The position numbers were made by a program, and so were the translations under genes. The notes beneath the pieces were generated by a model, which saw nothing but the letters and a program-made list of their open reading frames with translations, was not told the origin of the DNA and did no database searches. Below are positions 1-8,462 of a stretch of 64,000 bases of DNA, piece after piece (position 1 is the first letter of the stretch; each line of letters begins with the position of its first letter). Source of the stretch: Jatrophihabitans sp964252635 (lineage in GTDB: Bacteria > Actinomycetota > Actinomycetes > Mycobacteriales > Jatrophihabitantaceae). The stretch is from assembly GCF_964252635.1 (NCBI RefSeq), contig NZ_CAXUNP010000005.1:65106-129105 (forward strand). Reading direction: 5' to 3'.

Positions 1-118
1 CCGACGGCATAGCAACCTGATGAGTGGGATGAGACACGCTCGGCAGGTCCCCGGTCAAGGCCCCGGGCCCGATCGATGCCGCGACGAGCCTCGGACCGAC
101 CGTCGCGGGTGAGCCGCG

Positions 119-544
119 TCAGCCCTGGTGCGCGGAGTACACGGCGTCGAACGCCGACGCCAGCTTGGGACGCTTCTGCAGGACGGGCTTGAGCTTGTCG
201 TACTCCACCCGCAGGCCGGCGACGCGGCTCGCCGAGGTGACCGTGGCGCTGCGCTGACCGCCCTTGAGCAACGCCATCTCGCCGACGAGGTCACCCACGC
301 CGATATCGGCGATCTGCTCGCGCTGGTGGAAGACGCGTGCCTGACCCTCGGTCAGCACGTACACCGCGTCGGCCGGGATGCCCTCCTGCACGAGCGGCCA
401 GCCCGACGGCAGGGAGAACGGGGCGCCGGCCTCGACGAGGGCCTCGATGTCGCCCTTGTCGCAGCCGGAAAAGGTGTCGAACCCGCGCAGGGTGGAGATG
501 AGCTCACGCGTGTCACTGCCTTTGGCCACCTGGGTCCACCTCAC
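119..544 (-). CDS. Cyclic nucleotide-binding domain protein
   Basis: A 141-residue protein that is essentially one cyclic nucleotide-binding (cNMP/CRP-like) beta-roll domain. The middle carries the phosphate-binding cassette pattern, with GDLVGEMALL followed by RSATVTS, the typical G-E-x-A-x(n)-R-x-A/S layout. No DNA-binding helix-turn-helix follows, so it is not a CRP-type activator. It may be a free-standing sensor. The frame is open further upstream, but the domain begins just after the GTG at 544, which I chose as start. GTG codons a few residues later are also possible. Ligand and partner are unknown. Confidence 0.75.
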   Translation of the reverse strand: MRWTQVAKGSDTRELISTLRGFDTFSGCDKGDIEALVEAGAPFSLPSGWPLVQEGIPADAVYVLTEGQARVFHQREQIADIGVGDLVGEMALLKGGQRSATVTSASRVAGLRVEYDKLKPVLQKRPKLASAFDAVYSAHQG

Positions 545-623
545 GTCGTCGTTCGTCCCGCGCGGCCCGCGGCCGGCTGGGTGAGAGCCTAGGGCCGCGG
601 CCGCACGTACGCACGACGACGCG

Positions 624-2345
624 TCACGTGTTCTTTCGCAGCGGGTGCTTGCCGAGCCCGACGGAGCCGTTCGTGCCGGCCTCCGGCTGGGCACCGGGCT
701 CGTCGCCGGTCGGCGTCTGCGCGTCGGTGACACCGTCCGCGGCCGGAGCGGCCGCGGCAGCCGCCGAGCGAGCGGCCTGCTGGCCGGACATCGTGCGCAG
801 CGGCACCTCCTTCATCACGGAGGAGACGACCACGGCCAGGACGAGCACGATCGCCGCGACCAGGAACACGGTGTCCATCGCGTTGCTGAAGCCGACCAGG
901 ATCGGGTGCTTGATCTGCTCCGGCAGCTTGCCGATCCCGCTGGTGTCGTTGAGGTCGAACGAGCCGCCGGCGGAACCCGACACCCCGGCCTTCTTCAGCT
1001 CGGCCGGCACGTTGGTGGCCGCCCGCGAGAACAGGATGGACAGGAAGATCGCCGTGCCCAACGAACCGCCGACCTGGCGGAAGAAGGTGACCGACGAGGT
1101 GGCCACCCCCATGTCGCGGGGATCGGCCGAGTTCTGCATGGCCAGCACGATGCTCTGCATGTTCATGCCCAGGCCGAGGCCGAACACGGCCATGAAGATG
1201 TCGGTCTGCCACAGCGGGGTGTCCGCGGCCGTCTGCGTCAACAGCAGCATGCCGACGACCATGAACACCGACCCGACGACGGGGAAGATCTTGTACCGCC
1301 CGGTCCGGGACGTGATCTGGCCGGAGGCCAGTGAGGCGACCATCAGCCCACCGATCAGCGGCAGCAGCAGCAACCCGGACTTCGTGGGCGACGCGCCCTT
1401 GACGATCTGCAGGTACAGGGGAATCGAGGCGATCCCGCCGAACATCCCCATGCCGATGATCGTGGCCTGCACGGAGCCGAGGGCGAAGACGCGGTTGCGG
1501 AACAACCGGATCGGCAGCAGGGCGTCATCGCCCATCCGACGTTCCACGAGGACGAAGCCGATGAGCCCGGCAACGCCCAGGATGTAGCAGGTGAAGGCGC
1601 CGATCGACGCCCACCCCCAGGTCCGGCCCTGCTCGGCGATGATCAACAGCGGGACGAGGCCGGCCGCGAGCACGGCCGCACCGCCCCAGTCGATCCGGCT
1701 CTGTCGTCGGGTGTGGTCGAGCTTGAGCACGGCCTGCACGACGAACAGTGCGAGGGCGCCGATCGGCACGTTGATGTAGAAGATCCAGCGCCAGCCGGGC
1801 ACGCCGAACAGGTGGGACTGGCCGGCGAGGAAGCCGCCGATGACCGGGCCGAGCACCGAGGACGTGGCGAAGACGGCCATGAAGTAGCCCTGGTACCGAG
1901 CGCGTTCGCGCGGCGGGATGATGTCGCCGATGATCGCCAGCGCCAACGGCATGATGCCGCCGGCGCCGATGCCCTGCAGGGCGCGGAACCCGGCCAGCAT
2001 GTACATCGACTGCGCCAGGCCGCACAGGGCGGAACCCGCCACGAAGATCGTGATCGCGATCATGAACAGCGGCTTGCGCCCGTAGATGTCGGACAGCTTG
2101 CCGAACAGCGGGGTGGCGATGGTGGAGGTGATGAGGAACGCGGTGGTCACCCACGCCTGCACGGACAGCCCGTTGAGGTCGTCGCCGATGGTGCGGATGG
2201 CGGTCGAGACGATGGTCTGGTCGAGCGCAGCGAGGAACATGCCCAGCATCAGGCCGGACAGGATGGTCAGGATCTGCTTGTGGCTCAGCCCGCCGTCGTC
2301 GGTGGCCTCGACCGCGGCTGCGGGGGCGGAGTGGGTGGTCGCCAT
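624..2345 (-). CDS. MFS drug exporter, DHA2 family (14 TM)
   Basis: A 573-residue major facilitator of the EmrB/QacA (DHA2) type, expected to export drugs or toxic metabolites by proton antiport across the cytoplasmic membrane. Seen: LAALDQTIVSTA in TM1 (motif D1 of DHA2), the loop motif GKLSDIYGRKP (motif A), GIGAGGIMPLALAIIGDIIPPRERA, and about 14 hydrophobic segments. The Ala/Pro-rich cytoplasmic tail is low in information. The start at 2345 has an AGGAGG eight bases upstream. Its ATG shares one base with the TGA of the upstream MarR gene (TGATG), so the two are translationally coupled and the regulator probably controls the pump. The substrate cannot be read from sequence. Confidence 0.9.
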   Translation of the reverse strand: MATTHSAPAAAVEATDDGGLSHKQILTILSGLMLGMFLAALDQTIVSTAIRTIGDDLNGLSVQAWVTTAFLITSTIATPLFGKLSDIYGRKPLFMIAITIFVAGSALCGLAQSMYMLAGFRALQGIGAGGIMPLALAIIGDIIPPRERARYQGYFMAVFATSSVLGPVIGGFLAGQSHLFGVPGWRWIFYINVPIGALALFVVQAVLKLDHTRRQSRIDWGGAAVLAAGLVPLLIIAEQGRTWGWASIGAFTCYILGVAGLIGFVLVERRMGDDALLPIRLFRNRVFALGSVQATIIGMGMFGGIASIPLYLQIVKGASPTKSGLLLLPLIGGLMVASLASGQITSRTGRYKIFPVVGSVFMVVGMLLLTQTAADTPLWQTDIFMAVFGLGLGMNMQSIVLAMQNSADPRDMGVATSSVTFFRQVGGSLGTAIFLSILFSRAATNVPAELKKAGVSGSAGGSFDLNDTSGIGKLPEQIKHPILVGFSNAMDTVFLVAAIVLVLAVVVSSVMKEVPLRTMSGQQAARSAAAAAAPAADGVTDAQTPTGDEPGAQPEAGTNGSVGLGKHPLRKNT

Positions 2346-2887
2346 CAGTTCGTTCCTCCTGGACGCGCGGCCGCCTGGAGGAGTCGTTCGCTCATCCACA
2401 GCTCATTGGCGTTCTCGTAGTCGGTGGTGAACCGGCGCAGCAGGCCGGCGAAATCGTGCAGCTCGGACGGTGACCAGTCGGCCAGCATCCGGGCGAAGTA
2501 GTCCAGGCGGACCCGGTGCTGGGCCCCGAGCACCTCGTGGGCCCGTGCGGTGAGCACGAGCAGCGCGGCCCGGCCGTCTTCCGGATCGGCCTGCCGCTCG
2601 AGCATGCCGTCCTTGACCAGCGCGGCCACCTGCCGGCTCACGGTCGAGGGATCGGACTGGATCGCCTCCGCGATCGCGCTCGCGCGCATCGGGCCCTCGT
2701 TCTGCACCGCCCGGAGGATCACGTGCGCCGACCATTCGACGTCGTGGCGTGCGGCGGCGAGCAGGCGGGCGCGGGCCTTGCCGAACGAGTGCATCAGGCC
2801 GACGAACGTGTCGGCCACCTGCTCGACGAGGGGCGCCTCGGCGGCAGGGGTGTCAGTCGTGTTCGGCGCGTCAACGAGATCGGTCAC
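2345..2887 (-). CDS. MarR family transcriptional regulator
   Basis: A 180-residue winged-helix regulator. The recognition helix region (MRASAIAEAIQSDPSTVSRQVAALVKDGMLERQ without its ends) and the wing DPEDGRAALLVLT are classic MarR features. It starts with GTG at 2887 behind GGAGGTGA, and lies directly upstream of and coupled to the DHA2 exporter. By family precedent it represses its own operon and is released by a small ligand, often the pump substrate. The inverted repeat at 2903-2925 is the likely operator. Confidence 0.9.
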   Translation of the reverse strand: MTDLVDAPNTTDTPAAEAPLVEQVADTFVGLMHSFGKARARLLAAARHDVEWSAHVILRAVQNEGPMRASAIAEAIQSDPSTVSRQVAALVKDGMLERQADPEDGRAALLVLTARAHEVLGAQHRVRLDYFARMLADWSPSELHDFAGLLRRFTTDYENANELWMSERLLQAAARPGGTN

Positions 2888-2902
2888 GGGTCACCTCCGA
2901 AT

Positions 2903-2925
2903 TAGATGCTCGATACAAGCATCTA
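2903..2925. promoter_or_regulatory. Perfect inverted repeat, probable MarR operator
   Basis: TAGATGCT, seven bases, then AGCATCTA: two perfect 8-bp arms. It sits 16 bases upstream of the GTG of the MarR gene, in a locally AT-richer patch, where a repressor would block the promoter or transcript start. The size fits a MarR dimer site. Binding is inferred from position and symmetry only. Confidence 0.6.
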
Positions 2926-2989
2926 CCCGGGGCACAGCAAACGCAAATCCCGTGACGTAGGTAACGCGGGCTGTCCCGACCCGCCGCCG

Positions 2990-4642
2990 TCACCCGCCGG
3001 CCGAGCCCTCCCCGTTCAGCATCGCGGCGGCCGCCTCCCGCATCTCGACCTTGCGCACCTTGCCCGTCACCGTCATCGGGAACTCGTCCACCACGTGCAC
3101 GTAACGCGGGATCTTGTAGTGGGCGAGTTTGCCGGTGCAGAACGCACGCAACGCCTCGGCGGTCAGGCCATCGACCCCCTCGCGCAGCCGTACCCACGCC
3201 ATCAGTTCCTCGCCGTACTTCGCGTCGGGGACCCCGATGACCTGGGCGTCGACGATGTCGGGGTGGGTGTAGAGGAACTCCTCGATCTCGCGGGGGTACA
3301 CGTTCTCGCCGCCCCGGATGACCATGTCCTTGATGCGCCCGACGATGCTCAGGTAGCCCTCGTCGTCCATGACGGCCAGGTCCCCGGTGTGCATCCAGCC
3401 GCGCTGCAGCACCTCGGCCGTCTTCTCGGGTTCGTCCCAGTACCCGATCATCACCGAGTAGGCCCGGGTGCACAGTTCGCCGGACTCGCCCCGGGGTACC
3501 GGCAGGCCGGTCTCCGGGTCGACCACCATGACCTCGACGTGCGGGTGCACCCGGCCCACGGTCGCGGTGCGCCGGTCGAGGGAGTCGTCCTTGCGGGTCT
3601 GGGTCGACACCGGGGAGGTCTCGGTCATCCCGTAGCAGATGGTGACCTCGTCCATGTGCATCTCGGAGATCACCCGCTTCATGACCTCGACCGGGCAGGG
3701 CGAGCCGGCCATGCAGCCCGTGCGCAGGCTCGACAGGTCGTAGCTGCCGAAGTCGGGCAGCGCCAGTTCGGCGATGAACATGGTCGGCACGCCGTACAGC
3801 GAGGTGCAGCGCTCGTCCTGCACCGCCCGCAGCGTGGCCGCAGGGTCGAACCCGGGCGCCGGGATGACGATGCACGCGCCGTGGCTGGTCGCGGCGAGAT
3901 TGCCCATGACCATGCCGAAGCAGTGGTAGAAGGGCACCGGCACGCAGATGCGGTCGTGCTCGGAGTAGTCCATCCCCTCGCCCACGAAGAACCCGTTGTT
4001 GAGGATGTTGTGGTGCGACAGCGTCGCGCCCTTCGGGAAGCCCGTGGTCCCGGACGTGTACTGGATGTTGATCGCGTCGTCGAAGCTGAGCGCCGCGGCA
4101 CACTCGTCGACCCGCTCCGGCGCGATCGAGCCTCCGTCGGCGAGCAGCGCGTCCCAGCTGGGGTCGTCGATGAACACGACGTCGCGCAATTCGGTGAGCT
4201 GCGGGCGCACCTGCTCGACCATCACCCGGTAATCACTGGTCTTGAACGACGTCGCCGAGATCAGCGTGCCGACCCTCGCCTGCTCGAGCACGAAGGCCAG
4301 CTCGTGGGTGCGATAGCTGGGATTGATGTTGACCAGGATGGCGCCGATCCGCGCGGTGGCGTACTGGACGAGGAACCACTGCGCGCAGTTCGGCGCCCAG
4401 ATGCCCACCCGGTCGCCGCGCTCGACGCCCCGCGCCAGCAGACCGCGCGCGAGCTCGGTCACGGAGGCGTCGAGCTCGGCGTAGGTGTGGCGGGTCCCGG
4501 CGGCCACGTCGACGAGCGCCTCACGGTCGGGGAACCGGGCCACGGCCCGACGCAGGTTGGCGTCGATGGTCTGGCCGAGCAGCGGGGTGGCGGACGTGCC
4601 GCTGGCATACGACAGGGCGGTGGGCACCGTGGGAGTCGTCAC
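2990..4642 (-). CDS. AMP-binding acyl-CoA synthetase (FadD-like)
   Basis: A 550-residue adenylate-forming enzyme that should activate a carboxylic (probably medium-chain fatty) acid to its acyl-CoA with ATP and CoA. The P-loop-like motif YTSGTTGFPKG lies near residue 195. CYGMTETSP and HTGDLAVMDDEGY follow, and the C-terminal catalytic lysine region reads PMTVTGKVRK. Length is normal for the family. The start at 4642 (GTG) was chosen because homology-like sequence begins there, although the frame stays open upstream across the neighbouring gene. It is divergent from the dihydroxyacetone kinase with 43 bases between. Exact acid substrate is unknown. Confidence 0.88.
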   Translation of the reverse strand: MTTPTVPTALSYASGTSATPLLGQTIDANLRRAVARFPDREALVDVAAGTRHTYAELDASVTELARGLLARGVERGDRVGIWAPNCAQWFLVQYATARIGAILVNINPSYRTHELAFVLEQARVGTLISATSFKTSDYRVMVEQVRPQLTELRDVVFIDDPSWDALLADGGSIAPERVDECAAALSFDDAINIQYTSGTTGFPKGATLSHHNILNNGFFVGEGMDYSEHDRICVPVPFYHCFGMVMGNLAATSHGACIVIPAPGFDPAATLRAVQDERCTSLYGVPTMFIAELALPDFGSYDLSSLRTGCMAGSPCPVEVMKRVISEMHMDEVTICYGMTETSPVSTQTRKDDSLDRRTATVGRVHPHVEVMVVDPETGLPVPRGESGELCTRAYSVMIGYWDEPEKTAEVLQRGWMHTGDLAVMDDEGYLSIVGRIKDMVIRGGENVYPREIEEFLYTHPDIVDAQVIGVPDAKYGEELMAWVRLREGVDGLTAEALRAFCTGKLAHYKIPRYVHVVDEFPMTVTGKVRKVEMREAAAAMLNGEGSAGG

Positions 4643-4685
4643 CCTGGTCAGCTTAGGTCCACAATCCAGAGGGTAGAGAGGTCTG

Positions 4686-6314
4686 ATGACCCATCTCGTC
4701 AACGCTCTCGACGAGGTCGTCACGCAGTCCATCGACGGCCTGGTACGCGGTTCCGGCGGCGCGCTGGCTCGACTCGACGGATACCCCGACGTCAAGGTCG
4801 TGGTGCGCGCCGACTGGCAGCGGGACCGCGTGGCCCTGGTGTCCGGGGGCGGCGCGGGACACGAACCGGCACACGCCGGGTTCGTCGGCAGCGGCCTGCT
4901 CACCGCGGCCGTGTCCGGCGAGATCTTCGCCTCCCCCAGCGTCGACGCGGTGCTGGCCGCGATCAGGCACGTCACCGGCGACGCTGGCTGCCTGGTGATC
5001 GTCAAGAACTACACCGGCGACCGGCTGAACTTCGGCCTCGCGGTGGAACAGGCCAGGGCGGCCGGGCTCGACGTCGAGATGGTCGTCGTGGGCGACGACG
5101 TCGCCCTGCCGGACGTCCCGCAGCCACGTGGCCTCGCCGGGACGTTGCTGGTGCACAAGGTCGCCGGCGCCGCGGCCGAACGGGGCGCCCCGCTCGCCGA
5201 GGTCGCGCAGGCGGCACGAGAGGTGATCGACGGTGCCCGGACCCTGGGGGTGTCGCTCAGCCCGGTAGCCATCCCCGGACGACCGGTCGAGCAACGCATC
5301 CCCGACGGCCGGGCCGAGCTCGGGCTCGGGATCCACGGCGAGCCGGGCGCGCAGACCATCGACGTCGACGGTGCGGCAACGCTCGTGGCCGAGATGGCCC
5401 ACCGCCTCGACGCCGAAACCGCACCCGGTCCGCTGGCCCTGCTGGTCAACAATCTCGGCGGGGTCGCCGCCCTCGAGATGGGGGTCGTGACGGATGACGT
5501 GCTCGGGTCCGACCTCGGTGCGCGCGCCGAGCTCGTCGTCGGTCCGGCCGCTCTGATGACGTCACTGGCTGCGCAGGGGTTCTCGCTGACGGCGCTGCCC
5601 CTGACCGACACCGTTCGTGCCGGGCTGCTGGCACCGGTGGCGGCGCACACCGCCTGGCCCGCGGTGCGGTCGGTCGGATCGCTCGAGGTCCGGGCGATGC
5701 CGGAGGCGCCCGGTGAGACCTTCGAGGCCTCGGTCGACGCCGGAACACGGGGGCTCGTGGTCGCGGTGTGCGAGGCCCTGGTCGCGGCCGAGGAGGAACT
5801 GAACGCCCTGGATGCCCGCGTGGGCGACGGCGACACCGGATCCACGTTCGCCACCGCGGCCCGCCGGGTGCTCGACGCGACGGACCGGCTGCCGTTGGCC
5901 GACCCGCCCGCCCTGCTGCGCGCCCTGTCGGTTGTGCTGTCGACGGCGATGGGTGGGTCGAGCGGGGTGCTGGCCTCGATCTTGTTCTCCGCCGCCGCCG
6001 GCGCGGCTCGTGAAGGCGCCACGACGGCGGACGCGCTGTGGGCAGGGGCCGAGTCGATGCAGCGCCACGGTGGAGCCGCGCCAGGCGATCGGACCCTGCT
6101 CGATGCTCTGGTACCCGCGCTCGAGGCGTTGCGCGCCGGGGGGTCCCTGGCTGACGCCGCGGCCGCCGCCGAGGCCGGCGCGCGCTCGACGGCCGACATG
6201 GCCCACGCCGGGGCCGGACGTTCGGCCTACGTATCCGGCGAGCACCTCGCCGGCGTGCAGGATCCGGGGGCCGCCGCTGTCGCCGTGATGCTCCGCGCCG
6301 CGGCCGGGAGATGA
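4686..6314 (+). CDS. Dihydroxyacetone kinase family protein (DhaK-DhaL fusion)
   Basis: A 542-residue single-chain kinase with an N-terminal DhaK domain (about 1-320) and a C-terminal DhaL domain (about 350-540), the architecture of ATP-dependent dihydroxyacetone kinases. Seen: SGGGAGHEPAHAG near the N terminus, NYTGDRLNF, the substrate-binding histidine in GIHGEPG (His217), and the metal/ADP-binding GDGDTG (380-385). The DhaL domain means ATP, not a PTS partner, is the donor; no dhaM lies nearby. Substrate could be dihydroxyacetone, glyceraldehyde or a related triose or sugar. Convergent with bldC across a hairpin. Confidence 0.88.
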   Translation: MTHLVNALDEVVTQSIDGLVRGSGGALARLDGYPDVKVVVRADWQRDRVALVSGGGAGHEPAHAGFVGSGLLTAAVSGEIFASPSVDAVLAAIRHVTGDAGCLVIVKNYTGDRLNFGLAVEQARAAGLDVEMVVVGDDVALPDVPQPRGLAGTLLVHKVAGAAAERGAPLAEVAQAAREVIDGARTLGVSLSPVAIPGRPVEQRIPDGRAELGLGIHGEPGAQTIDVDGAATLVAEMAHRLDAETAPGPLALLVNNLGGVAALEMGVVTDDVLGSDLGARAELVVGPAALMTSLAAQGFSLTALPLTDTVRAGLLAPVAAHTAWPAVRSVGSLEVRAMPEAPGETFEASVDAGTRGLVVAVCEALVAAEEELNALDARVGDGDTGSTFATAARRVLDATDRLPLADPPALLRALSVVLSTAMGGSSGVLASILFSAAAGAAREGATTADALWAGAESMQRHGGAAPGDRTLLDALVPALEALRAGGSLADAAAAAEAGARSTADMAHAGAGRSAYVSGEHLAGVQDPGAAAVAVMLRAAAGR

Positions 6315-6405
6315 GCCAGCCCGCGGCAACCCGCCGCCGTGCGTGGCCGAAGACGGACGTCGAACCGGGCACCGCCCTCCTGCACCAGACGTCAGAAACC
6401 ACGAA

Positions 6406-6438
6406 AGCCGCATCCTGACGCAAGGTCGGGATGCGGCT
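6406..6438. terminator. Hairpin terminator between convergent genes
   Basis: AGCCGCATCC and GGATGCGGCT form a perfect 10-bp stem around a 13-base loop. It lies between the 3' ends of the dihydroxyacetone kinase gene (+) and bldC (-), so it probably works in both directions. There is no long U tract, which is common for actinobacterial terminators. Confidence 0.7.
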
Positions 6439-6481
6439 CGTGCCGCACACGGAGTGCGGTGCTGCCCGTCGGGCGGCTCGT

Positions 6482-6691
6482 TCAGCTGTCGATGGTTGCG
6501 GTGTTGCCGTCGAGCAGCGAACGGACCTCGGACTCGCGGTACCGGCGGTGGCCGCCAAGGGTGCGAATCGAGGTGAGCTTGCCGGCCTTGGCCCAGCGCG
6601 TGACCGTCTTCGGGTCGACGCGGAAGAGCGTCGCGACCTCGGACGGCGTGAGGAGAGCTTCGGTGTCGGGCCTTTGGCGGACCGTCGTCAT
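6482..6691 (-). CDS. bldC: BldC-type MerR-like DNA-binding protein
   Basis: A 69-residue protein made of a single MerR-type winged helix: LLTPSEVATLFRVDPKTVTR, then WAKAGKL, then RTLGGHRRYRESEVRSLL. Length and sequence match BldC, the small head-to-tail DNA binder that controls the timing of development in Streptomyces and is conserved across actinobacteria. The start at 6691 sits behind AGAAGGGTGG; longer upstream extensions look non-coding. The neighbourhood (bldC, DUF3073, purM, purF) is a familiar actinobacterial gene order. Its role outside sporulating species is not established. Confidence 0.9.
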   Translation of the reverse strand: MTTVRQRPDTEALLTPSEVATLFRVDPKTVTRWAKAGKLTSIRTLGGHRRYRESEVRSLLDGNTATIDS

Positions 6692-7022
6692 GTGTGGTGC
6701 CACCCTTCTGGAGGATTCATCACCCGGAGTCCTGTTCCGCGTGAACACCCCAAGTATGCATAAGGTGAAGCCCGGCGCCCATAGCTGCGCGTTCAACTGT
6801 CCACTCTGTGCCATGCAACAAGTTGCTGGTGGTCGGTGTCATGGCATAAAACGGACATTGACGGTCACTTAGGGCCACGATGCAGGGGTCTGTCCCTCGG
6901 TGCCGAGGTAGTTGTCCGCGCGGTACGCTGATCTCACGACAGAACAAGTTCCCGGTGACGCCCGCTAACCCTCCGACAGCGGGCCGACAGCCGGATGAGC
7001 GCGCGAGCGAGGGGGTCGAGCC
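6692..7022. other. Divergent promoter region of bldC and the DUF3073 gene
   Basis: About 330 bases without a supported gene, less GC-rich than its surroundings, between the starts of two divergent genes. It contains the palindrome TATGCATA at 6756-6763 on the bldC side and TTGACGGTCAC near 6859 on the other. Neither gives a clear -35/-10 pair, so no promoter is assigned. Reading frames here have atypical codon use. Confidence 0.4.
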
Positions 7023-7211
7023 GTGGGGCGAGGCCGGGCGAAGGCCAAGCAGCAAAAAGTGGCCCGAGAGCTGAAATACAACACGCATTTCACCGATTTG
7101 GACTCCTTGCAGCGCGAGCTCGGGACTTCGGACCCTGGCGGGCGCGCGCCTACCCAGGAGTCCGATGCCGACGAGGACGACTACGAGGACTGGACCGGCA
7201 CCGAGCGCTGA
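7023..7211 (+). CDS. DUF3073 domain-containing protein
   Basis: A 62-residue charged protein. The N-terminal half, GRGRAKAKQQKVARELKYN, is the strongly conserved DUF3073 signature; the C-terminal half is acidic (DADEDDYEDW). The start is GTG behind an AGGGGGT-like site. DUF3073 proteins are confined to actinobacteria and usually lie beside purM/purF, as here. Function is unknown. The basic N terminus and acidic tail suggest nucleic acid or protein binding, which is inference. Confidence 0.88.
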   Translation: MGRGRAKAKQQKVARELKYNTHFTDLDSLQRELGTSDPGGRAPTQESDADEDDYEDWTGTER

Positions 7212-7229
7212 CAGCGCGTGACGGCTCCC

Positions 7230-7247
7230 GCCCCTCGTCCGAGGGGC
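7230..7247 (+). terminator. Hairpin terminator after the DUF3073 gene
   Basis: GCCCCTC, loop GTCC, GAGGGGC: a perfect 7-bp stem 18 bases after the stop codon, followed within about 15 bases by a GTTTTCG stretch. Probably ends the DUF3073 transcript before it runs into convergent purM. Confidence 0.65.
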
Positions 7248-7382
7248 CTCGTAGCGACCCGTCGTTTTCGTGACACAGCCGGTTCAGGTGACGTGACACG
7301 CTGACACCGGATCAAACGGGCGTTTCGCCGTTCCGCGACACCCGCAGGCTCGGCCGGCGGATGTCGGACCCGGTTCGGCCCG

Positions 7383-8462
7383 TCAGACCCAGCCCGCAGC
7401 GAGCCCCGCGTAGTCGCCGTGCAGGGTGACGAAAGTGGGCCGCGCGCCGTCTGCGCGGCGGACCTCACCGAGCGGCCACGCCGGGACGTCGCCTGCCGCC
7501 AGCAGGTCCAGGGCCTGCGACGCCCGGTCACCGGGAACCACGGCCACCATGCCCACGCCGAGGTTGAACGCCAGCTCGAGGTCGGCCCGCGACAGCGCGC
7601 CGGCCTCCCGGACCAGGTCGAACACCGGCTGCGGGGCCCAGGTCGAGCGGTCCACGACGGCCTCGAGCCCCTCGGGGAGCACCCGAGCGAGGTTGCCGGC
7701 CAGCCCGCCACCGGTGATGTGGGCGAAGGTCCGCGCGTCGCACTCGGCGGCCAGGGCCAGGCAGTCGAGGGCGTAGATGCGGGTGGGCACCAGCAGCTCG
7801 TCGCCGAGCGTGCGCCCGCCGAGGACGGCCGGAGTCTCGTCGAGACCGATGCCGGCCTGGTCGAACAGCGCGTGCCGCACCAGCGAGTACCCGTTGGAGT
7901 GCAGGCCGGACGAACCCAGTGCCACCAGCACGTCACCGGCCTGCACGCGCTCCGGCCCCAGCACGGCGTCCGCGTTCACGACGCCGACGCCGGTGCCGGA
8001 GATGTCGTAGTCGTCGCGGGCCATCACACCCGGGTGCTCGGCGGTCTCCCCGCCGACCAGCGCGCAGCCGGCCTGCACGCAGCCCTCGGCGATACCGGCC
8101 ACGATGGTGGCGATCTTCTCGGGTACGACCGTGCCGGTGGCGATGTAGTCGGTGAGCACGAGCGGCTCGGCGCCGACCACCACGAGGTCGTCGACGACCA
8201 TCGCGACGAGGTCGATGCCGATGGTGTCGTGGCGGTCGAGCGCCTGCGCGATCGCCAGCTTGGTGCCCACGCCGTCGGTCGAACTGGCGAGGACCGGCTG
8301 CGGGTACTTCGCGAGGTCGAGGCGGAACAGCCCGGCGAACCCGCCGAGACCGCCCAACGACTCGGGTCGGTCGGTGCGCTTGACCGAGGCCTTCATCAGC
8401 TCGACCGCGCGGTCGCCGGCCTCGATGTCGACGCCGGCCGCGGCGTACCCGGAGCGGCTCAC
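7383..8462 (-). CDS. purM: Phosphoribosylformylglycinamidine cyclo-ligase (AIR synthase)
   Basis: A 359-residue enzyme of the fifth purine step, closing FGAM to AIR with ATP. Seen: the N-terminal GYAAAGVDIEAGDRAVELMK, STDGVGTKLAIA, VGGETAEHPGVM, the glycine-rich SSGLHSNGYSLVR and ITGGGLAGNLARVLP, all typical of AIR synthase. Its GTG start (8462) overlaps the purF TGA by four bases (GTGA), so purF and purM are coupled in one operon. Length and motifs are normal. Confidence 0.96.
   Translation of the reverse strand: MSRSGYAAAGVDIEAGDRAVELMKASVKRTDRPESLGGLGGFAGLFRLDLAKYPQPVLASSTDGVGTKLAIAQALDRHDTIGIDLVAMVVDDLVVVGAEPLVLTDYIATGTVVPEKIATIVAGIAEGCVQAGCALVGGETAEHPGVMARDDYDISGTGVGVVNADAVLGPERVQAGDVLVALGSSGLHSNGYSLVRHALFDQAGIGLDETPAVLGGRTLGDELLVPTRIYALDCLALAAECDARTFAHITGGGLAGNLARVLPEGLEAVVDRSTWAPQPVFDLVREAGALSRADLELAFNLGVGMVAVVPGDRASQALDLLAAGDVPAWPLGEVRRADGARPTFVTLHGDYAGLAAGWV

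Noticed and set aside
2906..5497. An 863-codon open frame on the plus strand over the acyl-CoA synthetase and kinase genes
   Set aside because: It is the mirror of a GC-rich gene on the other strand; its product is His/Arg/Gly-rich with no family pattern, while the minus-strand gene has all motifs.
6859..6890. TTGACGG before the DUF3073 gene as a -35 box
   Set aside because: No -10-like hexamer at a suitable distance.
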